From contig CAVTIA010000003.1 in NCBI GenBank assembly GCA_963734635.1, forward strand, positions 124,001 through 188,000: a stretch of 64,000 nucleotides of DNA, given 5' to 3'. Both the position numbers and the translations under genes were made by a program. The DNA is from DATCJA01 sp963734635 (lineage in GTDB: Bacteria > Acidobacteriota > Vicinamibacteria > Vicinamibacterales > UBA2999). The notes under the pieces were generated by a model. It was not told the origin of the DNA, did no database searches, and saw only the letters and a list, made by a program, of their open reading frames with translations. This document shows, piece by piece, positions 63,250-64,000 of the stretch (within the stretch, counting starts at the first letter, position 1; every line of letters starts with the position of its first letter).

Positions 63250-64000
63250 CTAGAACCGATACGTGTAGAGAATCTTCGAGGCCGCCCGCTTGTCGAGCGT
63301 GGCGAACCGATTCAGCAACGGATCGTCCAGCCAGTTGTGGGTGTAGACGATGTACAGATCGTTGCCCGGCGTGAGTATCCACCGGAAGCGTGATTGCCAG
63401 CCGACCACCGCGCTCTGCGTATCGTATTGGATGGTGTTGACGATGGCCATGAAGGGCGTGAACTGCGTCTCCCCGGTGACTCTGTAGAGGCGCGTTTTGA
63501 AATTGCCTTCCAGCAGTTTGATCGTGTTCCACTGGCCGTTGAGATAGAGGAAGAGACCCGGGCGTACGCGAATCGACAGGTTGGCCTGACGTTCCGTGTG
63601 CGACCCTGAATAGAAGTTGCCGATTTCGTATCGACCTTGAAGGGACAGCCTGCGCCGGTTTGCGGTCCGGCCCCAGACGGCATACCGGCTGAAGTCGTAC
63701 GTATTCCCCATCGGCAGGGTGATATCGTCGGCAATCTCGAACGGAGCGTCCAGCCGTTCGTAGCGGTTCGACACCTGGAGACCGAATTCGTCCTGCGAGT
63801 GAAAGTCCACTTTCAGCAATGTGGCCTCGAGGCCACGCTGCAGCACTTCGTTGCCGAGATCGGTCTGCACCGTCGCTCCAGCGCCGAATGTGAACTGACG
63901 GATGTACGGATGGCCGGACGGCCGCGGCCCGAATTCGAGATTCTGCGTGTACCGCCGGTAGCCTAGCCGAGTCACGAAACCCACCGCGGGATCGAAGTTG
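63250..64000 (-). CDS. CBM9/DUF5916 outer-membrane protein, partial at window end
   Basis: The last 250 residues of a gene that continues past the window edge. The sequence mirrors the C-terminal third of the preceding gene: GFVTRLGYRRYTQNLEFGPRPS, YERLDAPFEIADDITLPMGNTYD, QANLSIRVRPGLFLYLNGQWN, and a nearly identical final 60 residues (VVGWQSRFRWILTPGND, THNWLDDPLLNRFATLDKRA). A tandem duplication is evident. The CBM9-like domain would lie outside the window. Confidence 0.85.
   Translation of the reverse strand, partial: NFDPAVGFVTRLGYRRYTQNLEFGPRPSGHPYIRQFTFGAGATVQTDLGNEVLQRGLEATLLKVDFHSQDEFGLQVSNRYERLDAPFEIADDITLPMGNTYDFSRYAVWGRTANRRRLSLQGRYEIGNFYSGSHTERQANLSIRVRPGLFLYLNGQWNTIKLLEGNFKTRLYRVTGETQFTPFMAIVNTIQYDTQSAVVGWQSRFRWILTPGNDLYIVYTHNWLDDPLLNRFATLDKRAASKILYTYRF

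Overview
The window reads like the chromosome of a high-GC, Gram-negative Acidobacteriota, most likely of the Vicinamibacteria type. This is an inference from gene content: Oar-like TonB receptors with an N-terminal carboxypeptidase-regulatory domain, DUF6152 proteins, several amidohydrolases, secreted NHL propellers, and intergenic hairpins of the form GTCCGGC-TTTA-GCCGGAC. There is no rRNA, CRISPR array or plasmid function, and I recognised no tRNA by eye.

Region 1 (1-24.9 kb) encodes almost only exported or membrane proteins: a YfhO-type membrane protein, two metal amidohydrolases, three TonB receptors, four members of one secreted 'DLTGxW' family (one fused to a metallo-beta-lactamase fold), two DUF6152 proteins, two NHL propellers and a DUF1254/DUF1214 protein. 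It looks like an envelope module for binding, importing and hydrolysing an unknown substrate.

Region 2 (25-31.7 kb, minus strand) is a pentose-phosphate operon: SPW-repeat membrane protein, transaldolase-glucose-6-phosphate isomerase fusion, gnd, pgl, zwf. Region 3 (31.7-37.2 kb) holds two RidA-family genes, an NHL propeller, an M28 peptidase and a YjbQ-like protein. Region 4 (37.2-43.9 kb) is one giant gene joining a TamB-like protein to a TamA/BamA-like POTRA and barrel protein. Region 5 (44-52.4 kb) has a TPR protein, two small membrane proteins, bacterioferritin and OsmC (iron storage and peroxide defence), a PHP phosphoesterase, and a biotin-dependent acyl-CoA carboxylase operon led by a small zinc-ribbon protein. 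Region 6 (52.5-59.4 kb) has a sigma-54 response regulator, two YtxH-like proteins, a YihY/BrkB membrane protein, an M48 protease, a DUF255 thioredoxin-like protein and a small orphan. Region 7 (59.4-64 kb) has an IS110-family transposase beside hairpin repeats and two tandem CBM9/DUF5916 outer-membrane proteins, the second cut by the window end.

Two cautions. Many otherwise well-conserved genes are broken by single-base frameshifts, often at short homopolymers and strongly clustered (1.2-2.0, 21.4-24.6 and 38.3-38.95 kb), so sequencing error is a serious alternative to gene decay. Intergenic DNA carries two repeat classes: palindromic REP-like hairpins, and short tandem arrays with a strict 7-bp (once 8-bp) period whose unit word changes from locus to locus. 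The arrays and the TamB-TamA fusion are the observations I find most novel.
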